Shown in pieces: positions 35,853 through 44,689 of a DNA stretch of 64,000 bases. Below the pieces are notes generated by a model. It did not search any database. It was not told the DNA's origin and saw only the letters and a program-made list of their open reading frames with translations. Source of the stretch: Nocardia beijingensis NBRC 16342 (GTDB lineage: Bacteria > Actinomycetota > Actinomycetes > Mycobacteriales > Mycobacteriaceae); assembly GCF_001612785.1 (NCBI RefSeq), contig NZ_BDBC01000018.1:1-64000 (forward strand), given 5' to 3'. The position numbers were made by a program, and so were the translations under genes. How positions within the stretch are numbered: position 1 is the stretch's first letter; each line of letters starts with the position of its first letter.

Positions 35853-37303
35853 CGGAGGGATCCTCCTCGGTCGGCCTCGTTCACGGTGACCGATCCGCCC
35901 GCGAGCACCGGGCTCAGCAGCAGATACTGGGCCACGGTCGGCCGCGCGCCGACGATCGCCGCGACCGCGTCCGGTCCGCGCAACGCGATCGGCCGCGCCG
36001 CGGCTCCCGGACTTTCCGGTCCCGGCTCGGCGGGCGCCGCGGGGCCGGGCGCAGGCGAAAGACCCGGGATGGACGGCAGGCCCGGAATGAACGGCAGACC
36101 CGGTATCGCGGGCAGGCCCGGCAGCACCAGCCCCATGGCGCCCAGCGGCGCCGGCGCGACCGTCGCGGGCGCGGGTCCCGCGGCGTCGAGCCACTTCGGC
36201 ATCAGCTGCGGCGGATAGTTCTGCTCCGGCGCCACCTCCGGCACCGTGGCCCCGCCACAGCGGGGGCCGTACTGGTCGCCGTAGTGCGGGCAGTCCTTCG
36301 CGGTGTACTGCTGGAACGGCGTGAACGACACATCCATCTTCCACACCATCTGTTTGGACGGGCCGAAGTGGAACGTGGTCGCCAGCCGTCGCAGCGCCAC
36401 GTTCAGATTCGCCGCGGTGTACGGGATGGCCTCGGGATCCTTGGCCAAGCCGCCGAACAGACCGTCCAAGCCCGAGACGAGGAACTTGCCCGCGTCGGGG
36501 TTACGGGCGAACAGCGCGTTGACCGAGTCGACCGTCGCGTTGCCGGTGGCCAGCAGGTCGACGAGCTTCGACCGTCGTTCGGCCAGCGTTCGGGCGGTGG
36601 TCACCGACTCCGAGAGGACCCCGACCAATTCGGGAGCCGACTGGCTCAACGCGATCGATGCCCGCCCGAGATCGCCGAGCAGTGCGTCGATGCCCGGCGT
36701 CGCCCGTATCTCGGTCAGCCAGTTGTCCAGGCGCTCCACCGTCGAGCCCGGCACGCGCGCCGCGGGATCCAGCGCCGCCGCGAGCGTGGCCAGTACCCGG
36801 CCCAGCTTCTCGGGCTGGATCTTCTCGAGCACGTCGCGCAGCACGTTCAAGGTCGTCTGCAACGCCACCGTCTCGCTGCTGGTGTCCTCCTGGATGGTGG
36901 CGCCAGCGCGCAACGTCCTCGGCTCCTGGCCGTTGTCGACGAATTCGATCGCCGTGACGCCGAACAGGTTGTTCGGGATGACCCTGGCGGTCACGTTCAC
37001 CGGGATCGTCTCGGCGATACCGGGTTTCAGATCGACGCGCGCCCGCTGGCTGGCGCCTCTCGCCACCACGTCCACCGCGGCGACGCGGCCGACGACCATG
37101 CCGCGGAATTTGACGTCCGCCCGGCCGGGCAAGCCGTCGCCGGTGCTGGTGAGCACCACGGTCACCGGGACTTTGTCCTCGAAGTAGCCGGTGTAGCGCA
37201 GCGCGAGCAGATACAGCAGGACCGCGACCGTCGTCAGCACCGCCAACCCGGCGAGGGTCAACTGCTTCGCGGTCGGTCCGCGACCACTGGGGTCAAGAAT
37301 CAT
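35849..37303 (-). CDS. mceA: MCE-family subunit MceA with proline-rich repeat tail
   Basis: The 484-residue first MCE protein has an anchor (~14-36) and an MCE domain (~43-125: VTVVLTSTGDGLPGRADVKFRGMVVGRV). The helical region (~150-300) and WKMDVSFTPFQQYTAKDCPHYGDQYGPRCGG are typical of MceA. The tail has GLPAIPGLPFIPGLPSIPGL repeats, then an Ala/Pro stretch, a candidate cell-wall spacer. The ATG at 37303 follows the yrbEB stop by 8 bp, with an AAGG site. Confidence 0.92.
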   Translation of the reverse strand: MILDPSGRGPTAKQLTLAGLAVLTTVAVLLYLLALRYTGYFEDKVPVTVVLTSTGDGLPGRADVKFRGMVVGRVAAVDVVARGASQRARVDLKPGIAETIPVNVTARVIPNNLFGVTAIEFVDNGQEPRTLRAGATIQEDTSSETVALQTTLNVLRDVLEKIQPEKLGRVLATLAAALDPAARVPGSTVERLDNWLTEIRATPGIDALLGDLGRASIALSQSAPELVGVLSESVTTARTLAERRSKLVDLLATGNATVDSVNALFARNPDAGKFLVSGLDGLFGGLAKDPEAIPYTAANLNVALRRLATTFHFGPSKQMVWKMDVSFTPFQQYTAKDCPHYGDQYGPRCGGATVPEVAPEQNYPPQLMPKWLDAAGPAPATVAPAPLGAMGLVLPGLPAIPGLPFIPGLPSIPGLSPAPGPAAPAEPGPESPGAAARPIALRGPDAVAAIVGARPTVAQYLLLSPVLAGGSVTVNEADRGGSLR

Positions 37304-37311
37304 CGTCGGCC

Positions 37312-38181
37312 TTACCCCGAGATCCGGAATCCGGGATCGATGCCCCAGATCGTCAACGTGAGAAAGAGATTGGCGAACACCATCACGACGATCACCATCT
37401 TGATGGCGCGCCCGGCCGCGACCCCGACGCCTTCCGGGCCACCGGTGGCGACGTAGCCGTAGTAGCACTGGATGAACGTCGACAGCAGCACGAACACCAC
37501 TACCTTGAGCAGCGAGAAGAAGACGTCCGGGCCGATCAGGAACTGGAAGAAGTAGTGATCGTAGGTGCCTGCCGCCGTGCCGCCCAGGAACAGCACCGTG
37601 ACCTTGGTGGCCAGGTAGGCGGTGGCCAGGCCGATGCTGTAGAGCGGAATGATGGTCAGGGTGGAGGCGATCATGCGGGTGCTGATCAGATACGGCAGCG
37701 GACGGATGGCGATGGACTCCAGCGCGTCGATCTCCTCGGAGATCCGCATCGAGCCCAGCTGCGCGGTGAACCGGCAGCCCGCCTGGATGGCGAAGGCCAA
37801 GGTCGCCAGGATCGGCGCGAGTTCGCGGGTGGTGGCGAACCCGGAGATCGCTCCGGTGAGCGGGGACATCGTCAGCAGGTTCAGAGCCGTGAACGACTCC
37901 ATGCCGACGATGATGCCGCCGAACGCGCACAGGATGACGACCACGCCGATCGTGCCGCCGCCCACGATGAGCGAGCCGTTGCCCCAGCCGACATCGGCCG
38001 TCAGCCGCGCCACCTCACGGCGATAGTGCTTGAGCACGAAAGGAATGGCGATGAGCGCTTGGAAGAACGTGACGGCCTGGTGCCCCACCCGCTGATTCGC
38101 GTGCACGGGCGCCAGCGCGGCCTTCCCGACGGTCTGCAGTGGCCGCAGCGCCGGAGGTGTGTAACTGCTCGCCATGTTCAC
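37312..38181 (-). CDS. yrbEB: YrbE/MlaE-like permease B of the Mce transporter
   Basis: The 289-residue inner-membrane permease has the MlaE fold with about five or six helices and the EQ-like coupling region EEIDALESIAIRPLPYLISTRM, which contacts the ATPase. The GTG at 38181 overlaps the yrbEA stop by 4 bp (GTGA). The partner ATPase (MceG/Mkl) is not in the window, as is usual since it is unlinked in actinobacteria. Confidence 0.94.
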   Translation of the reverse strand: MNMASSYTPPALRPLQTVGKAALAPVHANQRVGHQAVTFFQALIAIPFVLKHYRREVARLTADVGWGNGSLIVGGGTIGVVVILCAFGGIIVGMESFTALNLLTMSPLTGAISGFATTRELAPILATLAFAIQAGCRFTAQLGSMRISEEIDALESIAIRPLPYLISTRMIASTLTIIPLYSIGLATAYLATKVTVLFLGGTAAGTYDHYFFQFLIGPDVFFSLLKVVVFVLLSTFIQCYYGYVATGGPEGVGVAAGRAIKMVIVVMVFANLFLTLTIWGIDPGFRISG

Positions 38182-39044
38182 ACCACTTTCGCCGGGAACA
38201 GCGTGTTGTACAGCTGAGTGAGAATGATGTTGGTGGCGAACAACATCAGCGCCGAGCTGACCACGGCCGAGTTCACCGCGTTCGCGACGCCGCCGGGGCC
38301 GCCGTGCGCGTGCAAGCCGATGTCACAGGCGATGACCGCGGTGAGCACCCCGAAGATCGCGGCCTTGACCAGGGCGATGATCAGGTCGTCGGCCACCGCG
38401 AAGGACGCGAACGAACTGATGAAGGAGCCCGGCGTGCCGGATTGGGCGTACACGTTGAACATGTAGGCGGTTGCGAATCCGACGAACACCACGAATCCGC
38501 ACAGCAGGACGCTCACCAGCACCGCGGCCGCGAGCCGTGGCGCGACCAGGCGGCGGATCGGGTCGACGCCCATCACCATCATCGCGTCGATCTCCTCACG
38601 GATGGTCCGCGATCCCAGATCGGCGCAGATCGCCGAACCCACCGCACCGGCGACCATCAACGCCGACACCAGCGGCGCGCCCTGGCGGATGATGCCCAAT
38701 CCCGCGACCGCGCCGATGAACGTCGTCGCGCCGACTTGATTCACGAGCGCGCCGACCTGGATGGAGACCACGACGGCGATCGGGATGGCCACGAACACGG
38801 TCGGCGCCGCCGACACATTGGCCATGAAGGCGCACTGTTTGATGAATTCCCGGTACGGGAATCGTCCCCGCACCAGTGACACGAACAGCTGGACAACCGC
38901 TTCCCGGCCGAGAGTGACCTGCCTGCCCAGTGTCTCCAGCGACCGCTGGGGGTGGCGCCGCCACAATCCCGAGGCGCTGTCGATCATCTTCCCGAGTTCG
39001 CCCGGGGGTTGCTTGTCGGCTGGCGTTCGCAGCGAGGCAGTCAC
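38178..39044 (-). CDS. yrbEA: YrbE/MlaE-like permease A of the Mce transporter
   Basis: The 288-residue permease pairs with YrbEB. The ATPase-contact motif REEIDAMMVMGVDPIRRLVAPRL and the PTVFVAIPIAVVVSIQVGALVNQVGA helix are characteristic. The GTG at 39044 follows an AAAGGA site by about 10 nt; the frame continues upstream but reads as basic filler. It is the first gene of the 10.6-kb mce operon. Confidence 0.93.
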   Translation of the reverse strand: MTASLRTPADKQPPGELGKMIDSASGLWRRHPQRSLETLGRQVTLGREAVVQLFVSLVRGRFPYREFIKQCAFMANVSAAPTVFVAIPIAVVVSIQVGALVNQVGATTFIGAVAGLGIIRQGAPLVSALMVAGAVGSAICADLGSRTIREEIDAMMVMGVDPIRRLVAPRLAAAVLVSVLLCGFVVFVGFATAYMFNVYAQSGTPGSFISSFASFAVADDLIIALVKAAIFGVLTAVIACDIGLHAHGGPGGVANAVNSAVVSSALMLFATNIILTQLYNTLFPAKVV

Positions 39045-39346
39045 CGGTCGCCGTTCCTTTCCGATTTCTCGTCCACCGCGCCCCGGCGGCCGCCCCTTCG
39101 ATGGCGCGGAGCGGGTGAAGTGTTGCACACCTCACAGCGGACGGACAAGTTACAAGTGATTGAGGATTCCATCGTGCAGCATCCCTGTCGATGCAGGTAA
39201 GACGCCGACCGCTCCCTGGATACCCACATTGAACTGCACATACATACATAAAATGCGCGCAAGTCTTGCCACCGAAAGTCAAGCCTCGGCAGTAAGTAAT
39301 CAGCTATTCTCCGCCTTCTTCGACCGGTCGCTCACCCGCGCGGCCA
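39045..39346 (-). promoter_or_regulatory. Upstream region of the mce operon
   Basis: These 302 bp hold no supported gene and are more AT-rich than their surroundings, with an ATGTATGTATGT tract on the minus strand near 39241-39252. Two ACAAGT hexamers 7 bp apart (39145-39150 and 39152-39157) lie about 100 bp before yrbEA and are the only regular motif close to the start codon. No -35/-10 pair stands out. Confidence 0.4.
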
Positions 39347-39535
39347 CTAGGAGATGGCTTCCAGCCAGCGTTGCAACAGCACTACGAGCGCGACGAACAC
39401 CGCGCACCCGGCGAGGAAGGAACTGAGCACGGCCACCCACAGCCCGAAACGGAGCACGGGATTGACCTTCATCCGCCCACCGAGGATCTTGACCACGATC
39501 ACGAGAACGTCGATGAGCCACACCAAAGCCATCAT
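39347..39535 (-). CDS. Small two-helix membrane protein
   Basis: The 62-residue protein is almost entirely hydrophobic: helix one about 2-18 (ALVWLIDVLVIVVKIL), a short GGRMKVNP loop, and helix two about 26-52. The ATG is set by a TGATG overlap with the stop of the upstream small gene, so it depends on that gene's translation. No known family is recognised. The pair lies ~300 bp upstream of the mce operon on the same strand and could be transcribed with it. Confidence 0.65.
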   Translation of the reverse strand: MMALVWLIDVLVIVVKILGGRMKVNPVLRFGLWVAVLSSFLAGCAVFVALVVLLQRWLEAIS

Positions 39536-39759
39536 CAGGTCATGCACACATTCGAGAAGGTCAGCACGGGCCAGCACACGATCGATCCCAGGAACGACAT
39601 CAGCAGATCGATGCCGTGCATATCGCGCAGATGACCGGTGTGCGTAAGCGTCCAGATCACCCCCGCCAGACCATAGGGAACGCCGATGATGATGAGAGTG
39701 CCGAGGAACTCCGAGATCTTCATCTCGTAGCTGAGTATTCGGTCCAGCTTCTTGAGCAT
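39535..39759 (-). CDS. Small membrane protein, first of a coupled pair
   Basis: The 74-residue protein has a charged start (MLKKLDRILSYEMK) and two hydrophobic segments (~18-38, FLGTLIIIGVPYGLAGVIW, and ~50-70, IDLLMSFLGSIVCWPVLTF). AAAGGA lies about 11 nt before the ATG at 39759. Function is unknown. Its position before the mce genes suggests an envelope role, by context only. Confidence 0.65.
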   Translation of the reverse strand: MLKKLDRILSYEMKISEFLGTLIIIGVPYGLAGVIWTLTHTGHLRDMHGIDLLMSFLGSIVCWPVLTFSNVCMT

Positions 39760-40156
39760 GCGTCGATGCGTCCTTTCGCTTCGATCCACGTCGCCGCGCG
39801 CGAACCGGGATACCGCCGGAAGGGAGGTGTCCGACCGCACGGGCCGACAGGACCCGCGCCGTATGTTAGTCGATATTCTCGGACATATGGAAGGGTTGCG
39901 GATAGATTGCAACGGAGATTTCCCGTATGACCAGGTCATAGGTCTGATCAGTCGGCGATCAGTGTCACTCATGTTGATGAATATTCGCGACCATGGGAAG
40001 CGGTGAGCGGCGGTGTCATGCGTGACGGCAGGTGTCACGGCGCTGGGTTCGCCCCGTACCGCGGGCCCGCTGTGCCGCCCCGCGAGCCGAACCATGGGCA
40101 GGACTCCGCCTGCCGGACTTGACCTTTCCCCAGGGGCAAGGTTGGACGGTGGTCGC
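39760..40156. other. Divergent intergenic region with palindromes
   Basis: There is no supported gene in 397 bp between the small membrane pair (minus) and the serine hydrolase (plus). It contains a perfect 15-bp palindrome at 39926-39940, a CTGATCAG palindrome at 39944-39951 and a second GATCAGT at about 39957, within AT-richer DNA. Confidence 0.55.
39926..39940. promoter_or_regulatory. 15-bp perfect palindromic operator candidate
   Basis: TATGACC-A-GGTCATA is a perfect palindrome in the divergent region upstream of the small membrane pair. GntR- and TetR-type dimers bind sites of this form. The only nearby regulator is the tandem TetR at the end of the mce operon. Confidence 0.6.
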
Positions 40157-41581
40157 ATGAACGACAACGCACCGCACATCGTCGAAGCCACGATCCGCGA
40201 ACAGGCCGCCGCCTGCTGCGCGTCCAACGGAGTGCCCGGATTCGTTGCCGGCGTCTACCACGCCGGCGAGCAGATCGTCGTCGCCCACGGCGTCGCGAAC
40301 ACCGCCACGGGGGCGCCGATGCGGGCGGACACCGGGTTCCTTTTCGGCTCGGTGACCAAGGTACTGACCACGACGCTGGTCCTCCAGCAGGTCGAGCGGG
40401 GACTCCTCGATCTCGACGCGCCGGTGACGCGGTACCTGCCCCGGTTCGCGCTGACCGCGCCGGGTTCGGCGGAGCAGATTCTCGTCCGGCACCTGATCTC
40501 GCATACCAACGGCATAGACGCGGACCTGTTCTTCCCCGACGCGAAAGGGCGTGACGCGCTGCGGATCTATGTCGACGGCCTGGCGAGCGATTGCGGTGTC
40601 CTGTTCGAGCCCGGCGAGCAGCTCAGCTACTCCAACGGCGGCATGATCGTCGCGGGCCGCCTGCTGGAGGTGGTGACCGGGCTGTCCTTCCCCGAGCTGC
40701 TGGAGCGCGACATCTACGCGACCGTCGGCATGACGAACTCCAGCACCTCGGCCGAGCGGGCCATCCTGCGCAGCACAGCTGTCGGGCACTTCCCCGACCC
40801 GGACACCATGGCGGTCAGGCCCACCGGCATGTTCACGTTGCCCGACACCTGGGGACCGGCCGGTGGCACGCCGATCGGCACCGTCGCCGACCTGCTCGCC
40901 TTCGGGCGCACCCACCTCGCCGGCGGTGTGTCGCCCTCCGGCACGCGGGTCCTCTCGAGCGGCTCGACCGCACTGATGCAGCAGGTTTGGCACGACATGG
41001 CCACCCCGAACGTCCCGCCGATGGGTCTGGGCTGGGTGCGCTACCCGTTCGGCGACACGACCGTCCTGGCGATGGCGGGCGCGTCACCCGGCGGCGTGTC
41101 CATCCTGTGTGTGGTGCCCGAGCACGATCTGGTGTTCACCGCCTACGGCAACACACCGGGGGCGATCGTGCTGCACGACCAGATCCTGCGATGGCTGCTG
41201 AGCGAACACCTCGGCGTGCGGATCCCCGCTCTGGTCACCGAATCGGCGAAGGACATCGACCTCACCCCTTATGCAGGCACCTACCGTTCCGATCAGCTGC
41301 GTGTCGAGGTCGGCATCGTCGACGGTCAACTCGAGGAGCGGGTGACCTACGAACCGGCGGACGCGGCGCAGGAGCGGATCTTCACCGAGTTCGCCGGAGG
41401 CAGGACCGCCGCCCCTCCGCAGCGCTATGTGCCGATCCGGCCGGGTCTCTTCGCGCCCGCCGGATACCCGTTCGAGACGTTCGACGGATACCTGCGCCTG
41501 CTGCTGGTCTCCTACCACGACATCCGGGACGGCCGAGCGCGTTTCCGCAATGCGGGCGGCCGCCTGGCCCGGCGGAACTGA
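40157..41581 (+). CDS. Beta-lactamase-fold serine hydrolase
   Basis: The 474-residue protein belongs to the class C beta-lactamase/D,D-peptidase-like family. The SxxK motif is GSVTKVLTT near residue 75 and the YxN motif is SYSNGG near 158. The third motif appears as MAGASPGGVS near 315 rather than KTG or HxG. A C-terminal beta domain (~380-470) begins DLTPYAGTYRSDQLRVEV. No signal peptide is seen, so it is more likely an intracellular esterase-like member than a secreted beta-lactamase. The ATG at 40157 was chosen over an upstream in-frame start without a site. Confidence 0.82.
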   Translation: MNDNAPHIVEATIREQAAACCASNGVPGFVAGVYHAGEQIVVAHGVANTATGAPMRADTGFLFGSVTKVLTTTLVLQQVERGLLDLDAPVTRYLPRFALTAPGSAEQILVRHLISHTNGIDADLFFPDAKGRDALRIYVDGLASDCGVLFEPGEQLSYSNGGMIVAGRLLEVVTGLSFPELLERDIYATVGMTNSSTSAERAILRSTAVGHFPDPDTMAVRPTGMFTLPDTWGPAGGTPIGTVADLLAFGRTHLAGGVSPSGTRVLSSGSTALMQQVWHDMATPNVPPMGLGWVRYPFGDTTVLAMAGASPGGVSILCVVPEHDLVFTAYGNTPGAIVLHDQILRWLLSEHLGVRIPALVTESAKDIDLTPYAGTYRSDQLRVEVGIVDGQLEERVTYEPADAAQERIFTEFAGGRTAAPPQRYVPIRPGLFAPAGYPFETFDGYLRLLLVSYHDIRDGRARFRNAGGRLARRN

Positions 41582-41692
41582 ACCGCTCGCGCAGCCATTC
41601 CCATTAGGCTGACGCCGTCGAAAGTGCCCGGACGGATTCGGTGTGGCGAGGTCGGCCGCAGCGGGCGGGCGCGAAAGAGCGAGGTGGGCAGG

Positions 41693-42865
41693 ATGCGGGT
41701 CGGTCGGTGGCGGCGGGTGGTCGCATCCGTCGTGTGCGGAGTCGGGTTGCTGGCGGGATCATCGGCCGGCGCGGCGGCGGACCCGGCCGGTGACACCGTG
41801 TGGTTGTGCAGGCCGGATCGAGCCGACGATCCGTGCCGGGGCAGCTCGGCGACCACGGTGCGGCAGGCCGGGCAACCCGATGCGCGCGAGGACCCGGCGC
41901 CGTCCGCGGATTCCGGGGTGGACTGCTTCTACGTGTATCCGACGGTGTCCGCGGAGCCGACACCCAACGCCGATACCGCGGTGACTCCGGAGGTGCGGGC
42001 GGTCGCCGAACAGCAGGCGGCCCGGTTCTCCCAGGTCTGTCAGGTCTTCGCGCCGGTGTACCGGCAGCGCACCCTCGCCGCGCTGGCGCGCGAGCGGTCC
42101 TACTCCCCCGAGGAGCGCGCCGAGATGGCGCGCATCGCCTACGAGGACGTTTTGCTGGCATGGCGGCAGTTCCTCGCGGAGCGCGAAAAGAGCAGGCCCA
42201 TCGTGCTTCTCGGGCATTCCCAGGGGGCGCGCATGCTGCGCCAGTTGCTCCGGGACGAGATCGAACCCCAGCAGGCGGTGCGTGACCGCATCCTGTCGGC
42301 GATCCTGCTTGGCGGCAATGTGGTGGTGCCGAAGAACAGTGATGTCGGCGGCGACTTCCAGTACCTGCCGCTGTGCCGCGGCGAGCAGCAGACCCGGTGC
42401 GTCCTGGCCTGGCAGACCTTCGGCGCGACGCCGCCCCCGGACAGCCGATTCGGCCGCAACCCCATGACGCCGGAGCCGCTGCCGCGTCCGTACGGCCCGG
42501 ACTACGAGATCGCCTGCACCAACCCGGCATCGTTGCGCGACAATGATTCCCGCATCGCGTCCACCGTGCTCAGAACCGCGCCCGTACCCAGCCCACTCGG
42601 CGCCGAACTTGCGCTTCGGCACGGACCGTCCGCCGTCGCCGCGCCGACGCCGTGGCTGGTCCCCGCCGAGCGGTACCGGCTCCAGTGCGTACGCGACGGC
42701 GAGGCGACAGCGCTGCTGGCGACACCGGAGCCGGGCAGCTCCGAGCTGTACGCCGTCCCGGACGCGACCTGGGGGCTGCATCTCACGGACGTGGAGATCG
42801 CACTGGGCGACCTGGTCCGCATCGTCGCGGCCCAGATCAGTGCCGACCGCGCGGCGCACCGCTGA
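41693..42865 (+). CDS. Secreted DUF3089 alpha/beta-hydrolase (lipase-like)
   Basis: The 390-residue protein has a signal peptide (~1-29, ending AAA-DPA). It shows the DUF3089 signature VDCFYVYPTVSAEP, the VFAPVYRQRTLAAL segment, and the nucleophile elbow VLLGHSQGARML with serine near residue 178. Cysteines in TVWLCRPDRADDPC and in QVCQVF suggest disulphides. Related actinobacterial proteins hydrolyse short-chain or mycolate-type esters; the substrate here is unknown. Start from the GAGGTGGGCAGG-ATG context at 41693. Confidence 0.85.
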   Translation: MRVGRWRRVVASVVCGVGLLAGSSAGAAADPAGDTVWLCRPDRADDPCRGSSATTVRQAGQPDAREDPAPSADSGVDCFYVYPTVSAEPTPNADTAVTPEVRAVAEQQAARFSQVCQVFAPVYRQRTLAALARERSYSPEERAEMARIAYEDVLLAWRQFLAEREKSRPIVLLGHSQGARMLRQLLRDEIEPQQAVRDRILSAILLGGNVVVPKNSDVGGDFQYLPLCRGEQQTRCVLAWQTFGATPPPDSRFGRNPMTPEPLPRPYGPDYEIACTNPASLRDNDSRIASTVLRTAPVPSPLGAELALRHGPSAVAAPTPWLVPAERYRLQCVRDGEATALLATPEPGSSELYAVPDATWGLHLTDVEIALGDLVRIVAAQISADRAAHR

Positions 42866-42980
42866 ACGAAGTCGTCGGCCAGAGCTTTCCGCGTGCGGGG
42901 TCTGCCCGGCGACGCCGTGGCGCAGCGGATCTATCCGAGGCCGCGCGCCCGAAACCGCGTGGCTCGGGCCACGCGGGCGG

Positions 42981-43580
42981 CTATCCGGGGTGGATCGGGG
43001 TGATGGGTTTCCCGCCTGCGCCGGTGTGCAGGTAGAGGTCGCGCAGCAGGCAGACCTCCGACAGGTGGTGGATCAGTTCACGGTGGATGTGCAGCACCAG
43101 ATCGGCCATGGGAGCCTCGGGGAAGGGTTCCTTCGGGCCGAGCGGGACCCGGAGGCCGTCCTCGCCGAGACCGCGCACTCCCGTCAGCCAGCGGTCGAGC
43201 TGGGCTTCGAGCTGGTCGAGCGCGGTGGCCGCGTCGCCCGCGTATTCCCAGGTCTCGTAGGAGGCCGCGGGCGCGCCGAAGTGGGCCGCGTTGCGCACGG
43301 CGAGCACGCCGACGATGACATGCCCGAGCCGCCAGGCGATGGTGGTGAACGGCGCGGGGACCGGGTGCGGGAAGGCGTAGTCGATCGTGAAGTCCCCGGC
43401 TCCCGCCTGCACGGGCGCCGTCGAACTGCCGCGCGGCCGCACGCTCCAAGCGTCCGGCACCGGCGACCAGAAGTACTCCTCGTCGGTGAGGCCGCGGAGC
43501 CGGTCGCGCAGTTGGTGGTTCCAGTGGACTTCCCATTGCTCGCGGAGCGTTCGGTTCCAATCGAGAGCGTCTGCATCCAT
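42981..43580 (-). CDS. DinB-family (YfiT-like) putative metal-dependent protein
   Basis: The 199-residue four-helix protein has DinB-superfamily histidines in IAWRLGHVIVGVLAVRN (~85) and LVLHIHRELIHHLSEVCLLRDLY (~165-185), which would form a metal site. Members often act as thiol-dependent transferases (mycothiol or bacillithiol). It is divergent from a WYL regulator across 62 bp containing a perfect inverted repeat, a common pairing. Confidence 0.8.
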   Translation of the reverse strand: MDADALDWNRTLREQWEVHWNHQLRDRLRGLTDEEYFWSPVPDAWSVRPRGSSTAPVQAGAGDFTIDYAFPHPVPAPFTTIAWRLGHVIVGVLAVRNAAHFGAPAASYETWEYAGDAATALDQLEAQLDRWLTGVRGLGEDGLRVPLGPKEPFPEAPMADLVLHIHRELIHHLSEVCLLRDLYLHTGAGGKPITPIHPG

Positions 43581-43600
43581 GCCGCAACCCTGGCACCCCT

Positions 43601-43621
43601 AGCGGACAGAATCGGTCCGCT
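43601..43621. promoter_or_regulatory. Inverted-repeat operator between the dinB-like and WYL genes
   Basis: AGCGGAC (43601-43607) and GTCCGCT (43615-43621) are perfect complements 7 bp apart, centred in the 62-bp divergent promoter region. The adjacent WYL regulator is the likely binder. Confidence 0.65.
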
Positions 43622-43642
43622 GTATCTGGCAGGCTGAGCGGC

Positions 43643-44629
43643 ATGGAGGCGGCGAACGGTGCCGAGCGGGGCACGACCGAGCGCGTGCTCACGCTGCTCG
43701 GTCTGTTGCAGCAACGCCAGGTCTGGACCGGCCCCGAGCTCGCCGAGCGGCTCGGCGTCACGCCGCGCACGGTACGACGCGATGTCGGGCGCCTGCGCGC
43801 GCTGGGCTATCCGGTGCACGCCTGCCACGGGGTCGGCGGCGGCTACCGGCTCGGCCGGGGGCAGGAGTTGCCGCCGTTGCTCCTCGACGACGAGGAAGCG
43901 ATCGTCACCGCGGTCTCGCTGCTCGGCGGCGCGGGCGCCACGGTCGCGGGCGCGGGCGACGCCGCGCTGCGGGCGCTGGCGAAGCTCGACCGGGTACTGC
44001 CCACCCGGTTGCGGCACGAAGTGCACGCGCTCTCCGGCTCGGTGGAGTCCTTCGGCGGCGGCCACGCTCCGGTGGATCCCGATGTGCTGATGACCCTGGC
44101 CAGAGCCTGCCGCGACGAGGTCGAGGCCGGTTTCGGCTACCCGGCGGGAGACCGGATGCGACGGCGGCGCGTGGAGCCCTACCGCTTGGTCGCCTCCGAC
44201 CGGCGCTGGTACCTGCTGGCCTTCGACCTCGATCGCGCGGACTGGCGCAGCTTCCGCGTCGACCGGATGACCGACGTGGCCGCACGCACCTGGCGCTTCC
44301 GCCCGCGCGCGACGCCGGAGGCCGCGGCCTACGTGCAAGAAGGCGTGGCGAGCCGGGTCTACGCGCTACAGGCCCGTTTCCTGGTGCACGCCTCCGCCGA
44401 CATCGTGCGCGCGCAGATACCGCCGTCGGCGGCAGTCGTGCTGCCGCGCGGCAGCGAGCGCTGCGAGGTCCGCAGCGGAGCCGACGACAGCCTCGACCTC
44501 GTACTCGTGCACATGCTGTTGCTCGGCCACGACTTCGAGATACTCGACCCGCCCGAACTCGCCCGCCGCAGCCGCGCGCTGGCCGAGAAGCTGCTGTCGG
44601 CCGGCGCGAGGGGCACCGGGGATCGCTGA
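43643..44629 (+). CDS. HTH-WYL transcriptional regulator
   Basis: This 328-residue YafY-type protein has a winged helix of the DeoR/HTH_11 kind (~12-65: WTGPELAERLGVTPRTVRRDVGRLRALG) and GVGGGYRLGRGQELPPLLLDDEEA. The WYL domain (~150-225: RMRRRRVEPYRLVASDRRWYLLAFDLD, then FRVDRM) is followed by a WCX-type C-terminal extension. It should repress the divergent DinB gene and possibly itself through the inverted repeat between them. Confidence 0.88.
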   Translation: MEAANGAERGTTERVLTLLGLLQQRQVWTGPELAERLGVTPRTVRRDVGRLRALGYPVHACHGVGGGYRLGRGQELPPLLLDDEEAIVTAVSLLGGAGATVAGAGDAALRALAKLDRVLPTRLRHEVHALSGSVESFGGGHAPVDPDVLMTLARACRDEVEAGFGYPAGDRMRRRRVEPYRLVASDRRWYLLAFDLDRADWRSFRVDRMTDVAARTWRFRPRATPEAAAYVQEGVASRVYALQARFLVHASADIVRAQIPPSAAVVLPRGSERCEVRSGADDSLDLVLVHMLLLGHDFEILDPPELARRSRALAEKLLSAGARGTGDR

Positions 44630-44643
44630 GCCGGTCCCGGCTC
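44628..44643. terminator. Compact hairpin after the WYL gene
   Basis: GAGCCGG and CCGGCTC with a 2-nt loop overlap the WYL stop codon and lie in the 60-bp gap before the convergent KAS III-like gene. A small but perfect stem. Confidence 0.45.
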
Positions 44644-44689
44644 GCTCGACTGTCCACGGCTCGGACACACCGGCGGCTGTCCGCGTGCG

